Notes under the pieces: generated by a model
The model's database searches: none
Seen by the model: the letters and a program-made list of their open reading frames with translations, nothing else
What the model was told of the DNA's origin: nothing
Assembly (NCBI GenBank): GCA_017959645.1
Contig: JAGDAE010000205.1
Coordinates: 1 to 31,556 of the forward strand
Origin: Kiritimatiellia bacterium
GTDB taxonomy: Bacteria > Verrucomicrobiota > Kiritimatiellia > RFP12 > UBA1067
Length of the DNA stretch: 31,556 bases
Reading direction: 5' to 3'
Shown here: in pieces, positions 1 through 9,373 of the stretch
Position numbering within the stretch: the first letter of the stretch is position 1
Layout: the number at the start of each line of letters is the position of its first letter
Program-made: the position numbers and the translations under genes

Positions 1-73
1 CATTCACTATGCAATTCGTGCCCGTGCGGGAGAGAGATGGCGTGGATGCGACGGTTGGGCGAAGAAAACGGTA

Positions 74-754
74 TTGGCATTGCTGATAACGGCATCGGTG
101 GTGTTGACGCTGCTTTCCCGGGTCGCCAATCGAGAAGATTCCGTTTGTGGGGATGTGTGCCAGGCGTATCTGACTTGGCTTGTGTGTTCTATGTATGCCA
201 TTCCATTTCTTCTTCCATGGATGTTCTGGGGCGGTGACAACAGTGCGAAATCCAGAAGCGGCGCGGCGAAAGTCTTTGTCATTGTTTTGTCGCTTTCCGC
301 GAATGCGGTGTTGCTTTTTTGCTGTGGCAGGATGTGGATCAACAATACGGTCGATGCGAGGCGCAGAGCGGAGGTGTGCCGCGGCGATACGGCAGGTCGG
401 CAATACATTGAATATGGAATGAAATGCCTTTGGCTCTCAGACGGTGCTGTCGTGTATGCCGCAGATCGCGATGGTGCGAATCTTGATTTTTTGCTCTATC
501 GGGAGTTGGGTGGAGACAAGATTGCGGTTTGGCAATTATCCAGATCTGATGTCGGCACGAATAGATATATCTGCAATTTCCAGTACGGCAATCTTTTGCT
601 GTCCTGCTTGCGCGAGGACGGAGGCGATTTTCATGAAACTTCTTTTTTGATGCAATACAACGGGCTTCCTGTGCTTCGGGTGGATTCCGACGGCGCAAAG
701 GAAGTCGAATCCATGGGCGAGATTTATATGTTCGAGAGGCGAAAGCTGTTCTGA
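74..754 (+). CDS. hypothetical membrane protein, first of three related small genes (5' end uncertain)
   Basis: I do not recognise a family. The protein shows three hydrophobic stretches (about residues 1-17, 30-51 and 68-87 from the TTG at 74), then a soluble C-terminal part of about 140 residues. The third stretch (VIVLSLSANAVLL) resembles the N-termini of the next two genes, and a part near residues 115-150 resembles the third gene (VVYAADRDGANLDFLLY against FTIACDQRGSCLFHSQL), so these look like diverged paralogues. The frame is open to the left edge, so the gene may begin outside the window; other possible starts are TTG 74 and ATG 191. A well-placed GGGAGAGAG precedes an ATG at 37 in the neighbouring frame, so a frameshift in the A-run near 64-68 is also possible. 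Base composition is more AT-rich than in the genes after 2200. Confidence 0.55.
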   Translation: MALLITASVVLTLLSRVANREDSVCGDVCQAYLTWLVCSMYAIPFLLPWMFWGGDNSAKSRSGAAKVFVIVLSLSANAVLLFCCGRMWINNTVDARRRAEVCRGDTAGRQYIEYGMKCLWLSDGAVVYAADRDGANLDFLLYRELGGDKIAVWQLSRSDVGTNRYICNFQYGNLLLSCLREDGGDFHETSFLMQYNGLPVLRVDSDGAKEVESMGEIYMFERRKLF

Positions 755-755
755 A

Positions 756-1265
756 ATGAGTCGTAGCGCCGATATTCTGCTGGCCGTTTCGCTTGCCGCA
801 AATGCGATATTGATATCGCCGATTACGGCGTGGATATCCGGAGTGGTGGATTTGCAAGCGGAAATGAGTCGCGCTTGCAATCTAGACCGCCGTAGGACTG
901 CAAAATTTGGCGGCGACAAAAAGATGATGTTTTGCATACTTACAAACGATATTGGTTTTTGCGCTTTATCAAGAACCATGCCGGGCGGAGGAATGTTTGC
1001 TGGTTGTTTCCCCGTGTCAGACAAAGACAATGCGAGCCGAAGATTCCGGCTTCGGTTGGGTGCCGATGTCCTCGAATGGAGTCAGGACGATTTTGGCAAC
1101 CAGATGGATTTCAGATTTGAAAATTCGCATGGAGACGTGTGGCGGGACGTCCTTGGAGATGGGAATTGGTGTTTAAATAATGATTATGACCGGGAAACCG
1201 AACAATTCGCATGTCCGTCAATATCCGGGAAAGAGCGACCGGTGCGAAAGATTCCGATGCGATGA
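756..1265 (+). CDS. hypothetical membrane-anchored protein, second of three related small genes
   Basis: I do not recognise a family. It has 169 residues: a hydrophobic N-terminal segment (about residues 6-28, containing LLAVSLAANAILI) that could be a membrane anchor or uncleaved signal, then a soluble domain rich in charged and aromatic residues. The ATG follows the stop of the first gene by one base (TGAAATG), which implies translational coupling. The anchor resembles the third hydrophobic segment of the preceding gene and the N-terminus of the following one. The C-terminus has a GDGNW motif, and the following gene has a comparable NGDWN. Function unknown. Confidence 0.6.
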   Translation: MSRSADILLAVSLAANAILISPITAWISGVVDLQAEMSRACNLDRRRTAKFGGDKKMMFCILTNDIGFCALSRTMPGGGMFAGCFPVSDKDNASRRFRLRLGADVLEWSQDDFGNQMDFRFENSHGDVWRDVLGDGNWCLNNDYDRETEQFACPSISGKERPVRKIPMR

Positions 1266-1281
1266 GGTTATGAGGTTGAAT

Positions 1282-1818
1282 ATGCGACGCTTGCTTTATA
1301 TCACGGCCTTTTTATCAGTTGTGCTAAATGTTTTAGCTGTGCGGATGTTTTACATAACTTGGCGTCGGACATATGCGCTTCATGAGCGCAGACGGTCTAT
1401 GTCAGAGCATCTAGGGGATGATGTCGAACGATTTGGATACCGCATCGTTTATGCTGACGATAAATTTACCATTGCGTGTGATCAAAGAGGGTCTTGTTTG
1501 TTTCATTCACAGTTGTGTCATGAGCCAGTGTCGTTGTCGATTGAAAATCAAGAAGATGAGTCTGTTTCAAAAGGAGATTGTCGATGTATTGTGTCAACCA
1601 GAAATTTTTTCGCGTCGTGGCGAATTGGAGCCGATAAATGCGATCGAGTTGTATTTCAGTATAATGACATAGGCAGAAAAGACGATACAAATGGGGATTG
1701 GAATATAAAAGGATTTGCCACCGATAGAAAGTTGTATTTCACCGAAAATTGGCAGGTAGATACCCAAGAAAGTGCCAAATTTAACAACGGTTCTCGGACA
1801 AGACAAAGAGAGAGATAG
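1282..1818 (+). CDS. hypothetical membrane-anchored protein, third of three related small genes
   Basis: I do not recognise a family. It has 178 residues with an N-terminal anchor (RRLLYITAFLSVVLNVLAV) and a soluble domain of about 145 residues that resembles the first gene of the set around FGYRIVYADDKFTIACDQRG. I chose ATG 1282 because GAGG lies 6 bases upstream; ATG 1270 is in frame, but its GAGG is only 2 bases away. The DNA is clearly AT-richer than the housekeeping genes downstream, which suggests acquired or fast-evolving sequence. It lies next to a transposase remnant. Confidence 0.6.
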   Translation: MRRLLYITAFLSVVLNVLAVRMFYITWRRTYALHERRRSMSEHLGDDVERFGYRIVYADDKFTIACDQRGSCLFHSQLCHEPVSLSIENQEDESVSKGDCRCIVSTRNFFASWRIGADKCDRVVFQYNDIGRKDDTNGDWNIKGFATDRKLYFTENWQVDTQESAKFNNGSRTRQRER

Positions 1819-1880
1819 GGCAGAAAAAGAATTGCTGTCGGAATAGTGGCCATTGCTTATAACAATTCCATAGAAGAAAG

Positions 1881-1906
1881 GAACACCACCCCGAGGGGTG
1901 GTGTTC
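1881..1906 (+). terminator. perfect hairpin, possible terminator or IS-associated structure
   Basis: GAACACCACCCC at 1881-1892 is followed two bases later by its exact reverse complement at 1895-1906, so about 11 pairs can form with a four-base loop. It sits 62 bases after the third small gene and 50 bases before the transposase remnant. No T-run follows, so it is not a textbook intrinsic terminator. It could instead belong to the IS end and block read-through into the transposase. Confidence 0.4.
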
Positions 1907-1955
1907 GGCGCCGGTTCGTGGTATTCTTTTGGTTCCACAACTGAAAGGAGACACC

Positions 1956-2195
1956 ATGAACCAAAGCGACGCATATGATACACTAATCGGAGAAATCGTG
2001 CAACTGCTCATACGAGAGAAAGAGAAGGCCTTTCCGGCTATCCTCGCAAAGATATACGACCAGGCCATGGTCGCGGAGCGCGAGGTGCATCTTGGCGCGA
2101 GCCCCTACGAACGGGCTGAAGGGCGTGACGGCTGTCTGGGACTGACGATGTTTCGGGCGGCTTCATGCCCACGGAGGCGTCCAAATATGATATAA
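1956..2195 (+). pseudogene. IS256/mutator-family transposase, N-terminal remnant
   Basis: The first 58 or so residues match the start of IS256 (mutator) transposases: an amphipathic helical segment and then HLGASPYERAEGRDG, the family's conserved LGA.PYER..GR.G signature. Full-length proteins have about 400 residues; here homology stops near base 2131, and the remaining 21 codons (CLGLTMFRAA...) are unrelated sequence running into the purB promoter. The DDE catalytic core is absent, so it cannot transpose. The start has a good AAGGAG (1945-1950) six bases upstream of ATG 1956. It is most likely a dead fragment; a short expressed protein cannot be excluded. Confidence 0.75.
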
Positions 2196-2196
2196 T
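2168..2196 (+). promoter_or_regulatory. purB promoter, extended -10 with GCCCACG at -35
   Basis: TGATATAAT at 2188-2196 is a perfect extended -10 (TG-n-TATAAT). At exactly 17 bp spacing the -35 position reads CCCACG (2168-2173), not TTGACA. The same GCCCACG and the following AGGCG-N3-AAATATGATA recur before thrS. The -10 ends nine bases before the purB ATG, so transcription should start at or within about three bases of the start codon. Confidence 0.7.
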
Positions 2197-2205
2197 ACTT
2201 GCGCT

Positions 2206-3567
2206 ATGAACAACGATATGCTTACTGCGGTCTCTCCGATCGACGGGCGCTACGCCGACAAGTGCAGGGAGCTGCGCGAGGTTTTTTCCGAATACGGGCT
2301 GGTGAAGCGCCGCGTACTCGTGGAGTGCGCGTGGCTGGAGGCGCTGTGCGACGCGAAGGAGATCGCGGAGTGCAAGCCGCTTTCCGCACCGGCGCGCAAG
2401 GCGCTGCGGGCGATAGCGGAGGGCTTCTCGGTCGAGGACGCCGCGCGGGTGAAGGAGATCGAGCGCACGACGAACCACGACGTCAAGGCGGTCGAGTACT
2501 TTCTGAAGGAGAAGGTCGCCGGCACCGCGCTCGCCGGCCGCGCGGAATTCATCCATTTCGCCTGCACGAGCGAGGACATCAACAACATGTCCCACGCGCT
2601 GATGCTGCGCGACGGCAAGAAGATACTTCGCGCGGCGATGGAGGAGTGTCGCGCGCAGATCGCGGCGATGGCGACGCAGTACGCGCGGGAGCCGCTGCTC
2701 GCGCACACGCACGGGCAGCCGGCTTCGCCGACGACGGTCGGCAAGGAGCTGGCTGTCGCGGCGGCGCGGCTCGGACGCCAGGCGGACGAGATCGACCGGC
2801 TGGTGATGCCGGCGAAGATGAACGGGGCGGTCGGCAACTTCAACGCGCACCTGGCGGCGTATCCGAAAGTGCGCTGGGAGGCGCTCGCGCGCAATGTCAT
2901 CGAGTCGCTGGGGCTGCGCCAGAACCGCCTGACGACCCAAATCGAGCCGCACGACGGGATCGCCGAGCTTTTCGACGCGATACAGCGCTGGAATTCGGTG
3001 CTTCTCGATTTCGACCGTGACGTGTGGATGTATGTTTCGCTGGGCTACTTCAAGCAGCGCGCGGTCAAGGGCGAGATCGGCTCGTCGACCATGCCGCACA
3101 AGGTGAATCCGATCGACTTCGAAAACTCCGAGGGCAATCTCGGGCTTGCGAACGCGATTTTCGGCTACATGGCGAGGAAGCTGCCGGTTTCGCGCATGCA
3201 GCGCGATCTGACCGATTCGACGACGCTTCGCAACATGGGCGTCGGGTTCGGCTACACGCTGATCGCGGTGCGTTCGACGCTGAAGGGGCTCGGGAAGCTG
3301 GAGCTCGACCGCGAGCGCCTCGCCGCCGATCTCGACGCGAACTGGGAGGTTCTGGCCGAGCCGGTGCAGACGGTGATGCGCAAGGCGGGGATGGACCATC
3401 CGTACGAGCGGCTCAAGGAGCTTACGCGCGGGCGCCGGGTCACGGCGCAGACCATGCGCGAATTCATCGCCGGACTGCCGCTGCCGGAAGAGGACAAGAC
3501 CCGGCTCATGAAGCTGACGCCGGCCGGCTACACGGGACTGGCCGGGAAGCTCGCGTCGCTGGCCTGA
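2206..3567 (+). CDS. purB: adenylosuccinate lyase
   Basis: It catalyses two steps that release fumarate: SAICAR to AICAR in purine synthesis and adenylosuccinate to AMP; cytosolic homotetramer. The 453 residues match the E. coli-type PurB length, and the N-terminus LTAVSPIDGRYADK is diagnostic. The superfamily signature SSTMPHKVNPIDFENSEGN begins at residue 293 and carries the mobile catalytic serine; THGQPASPTT holds the conserved active-site histidine near residue 169. No Shine-Dalgarno sequence precedes ATG 2206 and the promoter -10 ends nine bases upstream, so the mRNA is probably leaderless. Its stop overlaps the dnaG start (TGATG), so the two are translationally coupled. Confidence 0.96.
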   Translation: MNNDMLTAVSPIDGRYADKCRELREVFSEYGLVKRRVLVECAWLEALCDAKEIAECKPLSAPARKALRAIAEGFSVEDAARVKEIERTTNHDVKAVEYFLKEKVAGTALAGRAEFIHFACTSEDINNMSHALMLRDGKKILRAAMEECRAQIAAMATQYAREPLLAHTHGQPASPTTVGKELAVAAARLGRQADEIDRLVMPAKMNGAVGNFNAHLAAYPKVRWEALARNVIESLGLRQNRLTTQIEPHDGIAELFDAIQRWNSVLLDFDRDVWMYVSLGYFKQRAVKGEIGSSTMPHKVNPIDFENSEGNLGLANAIFGYMARKLPVSRMQRDLTDSTTLRNMGVGFGYTLIAVRSTLKGLGKLELDRERLAADLDANWEVLAEPVQTVMRKAGMDHPYERLKELTRGRRVTAQTMREFIAGLPLPEEDKTRLMKLTPAGYTGLAGKLASLA

Positions 3568-5462
3568 TGGCGCGCGGAATAACAGAAGCGGCAGTCGAAG
3601 AGATCAAATCCCGCATCGATCTCGCCGATCTGGCGGAGTCGTACGGCCTGCGGCTCAAACGCGCCGGTTCGAATGCGAAAGCGTGCTGTCCGTTCCACCA
3701 CGAGAAGACGCCGAGCTTCAACATCAATTCGGCCAAGGGCTTCTACCACTGTTTCGGCTGCGGAGAGTCGGGCGACGCGATAAAGTTCGTGCAGAAGCAG
3801 GAGGGGCTTTCGTTCGTCGAGGCGGTGAAGAAGCTGGCGGAGCGGTGCGGGATCAAGCTCGAAGAGACGGAAGATCGCGAATACGGCCGGCGCAACCGGC
3901 TTTACGCGCTGATGGCGGAGCTGGCGCAGTTCTACCGCCGGTGCCTAAAGAAGACGAAAGAGGCGCAGGCGGCGCGCGAATATCTCGCTTCGCGCGATCT
4001 TTCGGACGAGGTGCAGGAAGAGTTTCTGATCGGCTACGCGATGCAGGGGGCGTCGGCGATATTGAAGTGGGCGGAGAAGTACGGCTACGGCACGGAGGAG
4101 CTGGAGGCGGCCGGGGTGGTGAAGGCGCCCTCGCGCGCCGGCGGCGGCTGGTACCACCGGTTCGGCGGGCGGCTGATCTTCACGATCCGCGACCGCCAAG
4201 GGCGCGTGGTCGCGTTCTCCGGGCGCCAGCTGGTCGCGAGCAAAAACTCCGGCAAGTACGTCAATTCGCCGGAGACGGAGATATTCAAGAAGTCGAAGGT
4301 GCTTTTCGGGTTCGACAAGGCGGCGGCCAACATCGCGAAGTCACCGAACCGCGAAGCGATCGTCTGCGAGGGCCAGATCGACACGATACGTCTGCACTCG
4401 TGCGGCTTTCCGGTCGCGGTCGCTTCGCAGGGGACGGCGTTCACCGAAGAGCACGTGAAGGCGCTCAAGCGGGTCGCCGACGCGGCGGTTCTCGCCTTCG
4501 ACGACGACGCGGCCGGACACAAGGCGGCGATACACACGGCCGGGCTCATGCTCGCCGCGGAGATGCCGGTTCGGATCGCGCGGCTGCCGGACGGTGAAGA
4601 CCCGGATTCGTTTCTGCGCAAGCATGGGGCGGAAGGGTTCCGCAAGATTCTCGACGCCGCGGAATCAATCGTCCATTTCCAGTTCGGGGTCGAGCGCGGC
4701 AAGGAGCGCAACCCGGCATCCATCGACGCGGTAAACCGCATCTCGAAGGCTTTGTTGTCGACGATCGCGGCGTGTCCGAACGCGGTGATGCGCGCGAGCA
4801 TGGCGAACGAGGCGGCGAAGCTGCTGGGGCTGCCGGCTTCGGCTGTGAACGAGGAGCTTTCGCGCACGAAGCCGGAACGGCGCGATACGGCGCCGGAGGC
4901 GGAGACGGAGGAGGACGGCGGCGAGGCCGCAGCCGTGCCGGACGCGGAAAGCATGCCCGGCGGCGACGCGGCGGAGGCGATCGCGCCGCCGAAGGAGGAG
5001 ATGGCGTTTCTGCAGTTTCTGTCCGCGAACGTCCATTCGCCGGACGCCGGCGAGATACGCGGCATCGTGGACCGCTTCGTGCCGGATTCGGTTTTCGCGT
5101 GCGGTTTTTCGCAGCGTTTCGTGCAGGCGTGGCGCGAAGACTCGGCGAGCGGCTCGGATGGCGCGACGGAGAAGTTCGCGGCGGGGCTTTCCGCGCGCGA
5201 GCGCGGCTGGTACGACGCGACGCTGATAGGCGTCGACTGGCCGTCGTCGTGCGAGCTGGAGCCGGTCGAGATACTGCAGGACTGCGTGCGCGTGCTGTGG
5301 GCGCGGCGTTTGCGCAGGATGCAGGGCGAACTGCCGGCGAGAGGCGACGCCGGGGCGGACATGAAGAGGATAAAGATTTCGATGGAGCTGAAGCGCATCC
5401 GCCAGTCGGGATGGAGCGCGACGGCGAAGATCATAGAAGACATCATGAAAGGAGAATGCTGA
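3567..5462 (+). CDS. dnaG: DNA primase
   Basis: DnaG makes RNA primers at the replication fork. The 631-residue protein has the N-terminal CHC2 zinc-binding domain (C41, H44, C62, C65), the primase catalytic core, and a TOPRIM domain with an EGQIDT acidic motif near residue 269 and the FDDDAAG acidic cluster near 310. A C-terminal helicase-binding-like region follows after an acidic, low-complexity linker (about residues 430-480). The start is ATG 3567, overlapping the purB stop; a longer upstream open frame inside purB is only a shadow. The pairing with purB instead of rpsU/rpoD differs from the classic macromolecular-synthesis operon. Confidence 0.96.
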   Translation: MARGITEAAVEEIKSRIDLADLAESYGLRLKRAGSNAKACCPFHHEKTPSFNINSAKGFYHCFGCGESGDAIKFVQKQEGLSFVEAVKKLAERCGIKLEETEDREYGRRNRLYALMAELAQFYRRCLKKTKEAQAAREYLASRDLSDEVQEEFLIGYAMQGASAILKWAEKYGYGTEELEAAGVVKAPSRAGGGWYHRFGGRLIFTIRDRQGRVVAFSGRQLVASKNSGKYVNSPETEIFKKSKVLFGFDKAAANIAKSPNREAIVCEGQIDTIRLHSCGFPVAVASQGTAFTEEHVKALKRVADAAVLAFDDDAAGHKAAIHTAGLMLAAEMPVRIARLPDGEDPDSFLRKHGAEGFRKILDAAESIVHFQFGVERGKERNPASIDAVNRISKALLSTIAACPNAVMRASMANEAAKLLGLPASAVNEELSRTKPERRDTAPEAETEEDGGEAAAVPDAESMPGGDAAEAIAPPKEEMAFLQFLSANVHSPDAGEIRGIVDRFVPDSVFACGFSQRFVQAWREDSASGSDGATEKFAAGLSARERGWYDATLIGVDWPSSCELEPVEILQDCVRVLWARRLRRMQGELPARGDAGADMKRIKISMELKRIRQSGWSATAKIIEDIMKGEC

Positions 5463-5463
5463 A

Positions 5464-6426
<963 letters not shown>

Positions 6427-6454
6427 GCGCAGCCGCGCAGAAAGGAAAAGAGAA

Positions 6455-9358
6455 ATGACGACAAAAGCAACACTCGCGCTGTTTGCCGCCCTGGCGGCCG
6501 GTCTCGCCGTCGCGCAGGATATCGGCGCCGGCCTCAAGGACGCCGCAAGACCGTATTTCAGGTTCGGCACGACGCTCGACCGCCGGCTGATCCACCCCGA
6601 TACGCGCTCGGCCGCCGAACTCGAGGCGATAACCGGCACGTTCGACACGATCACGCCGGAGAACGAGCTCAAGCCCGAGCGTCTGCTGAAGGGGAATGGC
6701 GAGTACGATTTCTCCGACGCCGACCGCTTCGTCGAATTCGGCGAGAGCAACGCGATGAGGATCATCGGCCACTGCCTCGTCTGGCACATGCAGACGCCAG
6801 CGTGGATGCACACCGCCGCCGACGGAACGCCGCTGCCGCGCGAAGAGGCGATCGAAAACCTGCGCAGCCACATTATGACTGTCGTCGGCCGCTACCGGGG
6901 GCGGATATACGGCTGGGACGTCGTCAACGAAGCCTGGATGGAGGACGGCACGCTTCGCGACTGCGGGTGGAGGCGCGCCATCGGCGACGACTACATCGAG
7001 CTGGCGTTCCGCTTCGCGCACGAGGCCGACCCGGACTGCGAACTGTACTACAACGACTACGCGATGGCCGAGCGCGCGAAGTGCGACGCCATAATCGGGA
7101 TGGTCGGCGATCTGCGCGCGAAGGGGGTCAGGATCGACGCGGTCGGCTTCCAGACGCACGTGTCGCTCTGGTATCCGGATATTTCCGCCTACGCGAAGTC
7201 GATGGATGACATGATCGCCGCCGGGATACGCTTCAACGTCACCGAGATGGATGTCGGCGTGCTGCCCGATCCGGCCGGGGACGACCTCAAAAACCTGTAT
7301 CCGTCCGAGGGGTTGCCCGACGGCGTGCAAGCGCGCCTCACCGAGCGCTACACGGCTTTCTTCACGGAATTCCTGAAACGCCACGAATGGATCGACCGCG
7401 TGACGTTCTGGGGGGTTACCGACGCCCAGAGCTGGCTCAACTACTATCCGGTCAGAGGCAGGATCAACCATCCGCTTCTCTTCGACCGCCAGGCGAGAGC
7501 GAAGCCGGTCGTCGCCGCGCTGCACCGTCTTATGACGGGCTGGAAGAACCACGGGCCGGGAATGCGCGTGGCTGAGATGCCGAGAATAACCTCGCTCGAG
7601 GCGTTCGCCGAGCGCGCCCCAGCCGCGTTCACCGACAAGGCGATCGCGTACGCGAAAGACGCCGGCTACAACGCCGTCTTCGTCAACGGCGGGTGCGGAT
7701 TCGGCTCCGACGCGATGCCGCCGGAATCGCTGGCCGTCACCGGGGCGATTCCGGATCTGATGCCGTACACGGCCGAGCGCAACATACGCGAGCTCAAAGA
7801 GCGCATCCGCAGGCTGTCGGACGCGGGGATGAAGCCGTGGCTCTGCTGGTGGACCGGCGTCGGCACCGACGAGAAGGGCAATCTCACCGATCCGCCCAAC
7901 ATACGCAGCCGCCGCGAAATCTACGCCAAGTACCGCAAGAATCCCGAGCTGTTCGGCGCGGGGCCGTGGTGGCGCTGGCGCGGCAACCGTCCGCTGTGCA
8001 TATCCAACCCGAAGGTCAGGGAGTTCTACCGCGAACTGTTCAGCCGGTTGCCGAAGGACTTTCCCGAGCTGGAGGGGCTGTTCTTCTTCCCCGGCGACGC
8101 GGAACTGGAAAACTGCACCGACGAATGCGAGACGTGCCGCGCGAGCGGACTCGGCCGCGTCGGGCGCATGGTGCGCTTCGCGAACGAGATCTACGATGCG
8201 TGGAATTCCGCCGCCGACAAGAAGCGGGCGTTCTACTACGCGTTCTGGAATCTCGACCAGCCGGGCGGAGACGGGCAGATACTCTCGTCGGTTCTCGAAG
8301 AGACGCTCCCCAACCTCGCCGCAGGGATGGGAATCGCCATGTCGATATGCGACAACACCGTCGAACGCAGGGTAACCGGCGACATAATCCTCAACCAGCC
8401 GTGGGGAACCTGCAACTCGATCGGCTCGCTTTTCAGGGCCATGATCGACTCGCCGAACGCCAAGGGCCGTCCGGTGATGGCGGTCTCGGAGATAAGCCAG
8501 AGCGAGCTGTTCGATCCCGTGTGCGCGAACATGCCGTTCGCGGTGTCGACGCTCGAGCTGATGCACAACCTGCGCAAGATACCGAACTGCGACGCCGTGG
8601 TCGACTTCTGGGGGAACCGTCCCCCGTACGGGCTTTCCGACGCGTCGCACGAAGTCATGAAGGGGTTCATGGACGTCGAGATCTCCGGCGGGGAGTTCGA
8701 CGACGGGAAGATTCTGCTCGACGCGGCGGCCAGGCACTACGGCGACGCGGCGCTGGCCGAAAAGGGTGTGGCGGCGTGAAAGAAGTTCGACCGGCTCTGC
8801 CGCGAATTTCCGCTGTGCGGCTGGGGCCAGCGCTTCAGCTTCGCCGTCGGGCGCACCGGCGCGCGCGGACCGCTCTACCTGCCTCTGGTTCCGCCGGCGA
8901 TGAAGTTCGGCGACTACACCTGGGCGAGACATCTTCTGTTCCAGGGCGACATGACCGCCGAGCGCTGCCACCGGCTGCAGCTGGAGGCGCTGCCCATGTA
9001 CGAAGAGTGCGCGAAGGCGTTTGACGAAATCGGAACCGTGCTCGCAAAGGACGAGGCGCTCAGGATACGGCTCGCCGGCAAGGTCAACGTCTCCATCGGC
9101 GCTTTCGTCCACGCGCAGGATCTCCACCGCGCCGGGCGTTTCGACGAACTCAGGAAAGTCGTCGAGGACGAATTGCGCAACCGCACCGACGAACTGATGA
9201 TGTCGTTCGACCTCCTGCCGGGATCGGGGGTGAACAACATCGCCGTCGAGGAGGACATAGAGAACATGGCGCTGTATCTCTCTGATCCGCAGTTCCCGGA
9301 TCCTCCGGACGAGCTTTTCAACTTCCAGCCGGATTTCGGCCACACCTACACGTTCTGA
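6455..9358 (+). pseudogene. secreted GH10 endo-xylanase fused to a second barrel-like region, interrupted by an in-frame TGA
   Basis: The first 774 codons (6455-8779) begin with a signal peptide (about residues 1-21) and a GH10 domain (about 25-355). The acid/base is E159 in WDVVNEAW and the nucleophile E264 in FNVTEMDVG, so it should cut beta-1,4-xylan outside the inner membrane. Residues 365 onward form a second region that looks like a barrel of the GH20/DUF4838 kind, with a cysteine cluster NCTDECETCRAS. TGA at 8777-8779 ends the frame, but the same frame continues for 192 codons with identical codon bias (KKFDRLCREFPLCGWGQ...), to a TAC-ACG-TTC-TGA end. No ribosome site precedes ATG 8900, so the tail is not a separate gene. 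A TGG-to-TGA change would explain this. AAAGGAAAAGAG precedes the start. Confidence 0.8.
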
Positions 9359-9373
9359 CCGGAGGGCATCGGC

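Noticed and set aside
8777..8840. Selenocysteine insertion at the TGA in the GH10 gene
   Set aside because: The only downstream hairpin I see (GCCGC...GCGGC) has a 13-base loop and does not look like a bacterial SECIS element, no selenoprotein family fits, and Trp is the natural residue.
8900..9358. Independent small gene starting at ATG 8900
   Set aside because: There is no Shine-Dalgarno sequence, and coding-type sequence in the same frame continues upstream to the TGA without a break.
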